Under the pieces are notes generated by a model. That model was given only the letters and a program-made list of their open reading frames with translations. It ran no database searches and was not told where the DNA came from. Positions 63,182-64,000 of a stretch of DNA of 64,000 bases are shown piece after piece. The first letter of the stretch is position 1. Each line of letters opens with the position of its first letter. Source of the stretch: Nocardiopsis sinuspersici (GTDB lineage Bacteria > Actinomycetota > Actinomycetes > Streptosporangiales > Streptosporangiaceae); the NCBI GenBank assembly GCA_008638415.1, contig VWVT01000003.1, positions 186,001-250,000 of the forward strand, written 5' to 3'. A program made the translations under genes and the position numbers.

Positions 63182-64000
<819 letters not shown>

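Overview
The window is very GC-rich DNA from a high-GC actinomycete, most likely a Nocardiopsis or a close relative in Streptosporangiales. This rests on codon bias, many GTG starts, a WhiB regulator, three coenzyme F420 genes (fbiA, fbiB, fbiC), an XRE/DUF5753 regulator, a DUF397 protein, and a gene order (fbiB-fbiA ... whiB ... DUF3499, manB, Trm112 ... sahH ... RDD, SpoIIM, DUF58, MoxR) that I recall from Streptomyces and Mycobacterium. It looks chromosomal: I see no insertion sequence, integrase, prophage, plasmid function or CRISPR array. The species name is inference.

Layout. 1-9.3 kb: an OmpA-like remnant, a Nudix hydrolase, a DUF2342 zincin, an epimerase, MoaE, a PDZ/Lon-type protease, a PPA1309 protein and a very large UPF0182 membrane protein. 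9.4-9.9 kb: two initiator tRNA genes, each with its own promoter and terminator. 9.9-13 kb: a MacB-like ABC export operon. 13-24.5 kb: mostly housekeeping genes (histidinol phosphatase, RsgA, AroA, cysteine desulfurase, cyclophilin, amidohydrolase, TIGR03089), three regulators or regulator-like proteins, and a deletion scar that has removed the 5' halves of two divergent genes. 24.7-32 kb: envelope glycan genes (polytopic membrane protein, GT2, GT4, flippase-like protein) around an ECF sigma/membrane partner pair. 32-41 kb: fbiC, a secreted chitinase, a Na+/H+ antiporter, and fbiB-fbiA. 41-51 kb: a membrane protein with a Q/Y/A/G-rich prion-like tail, WhiB, a giant membrane GT2, DUF5719, a zincin, DUF3499, phosphomannomutase and Trm112. 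51-64 kb: a tail-anchored Ser/Thr kinase, a MerR regulator, two different S-adenosylhomocysteine hydrolase-type proteins in tandem, then RDD, SpoIIM, DUF397, a STAND NTPase with a helical-repeat tail, DUF58 and a MoxR ATPase cut by the right edge.

How the genes work together. fbiC makes the deazaflavin FO, and FbiA and FbiB turn it into F420, so much of that pathway lies within 9 kb. whiB, the giant GT2, DUF5719, manB and the 24.7-29 kb glycosyltransferases fit envelope glycan building linked to development. SahH recycles S-adenosylhomocysteine. MoxR/DUF58/SpoIIM/RDD is a conserved membrane-associated set into which a DUF397 gene and a STAND NTPase appear to have been inserted.

The most notable non-gene structures are a dispersed intergenic repeat family (two 152-bp elements with perfect inverted ends at 5.3 and 56.1 kb, and a related 3 x 140-bp tandem array at 23.2 kb), two deletion scars, and a recurrent leaderless-start pattern in which a TANNNT box lies 6-9 nt before the start codon.
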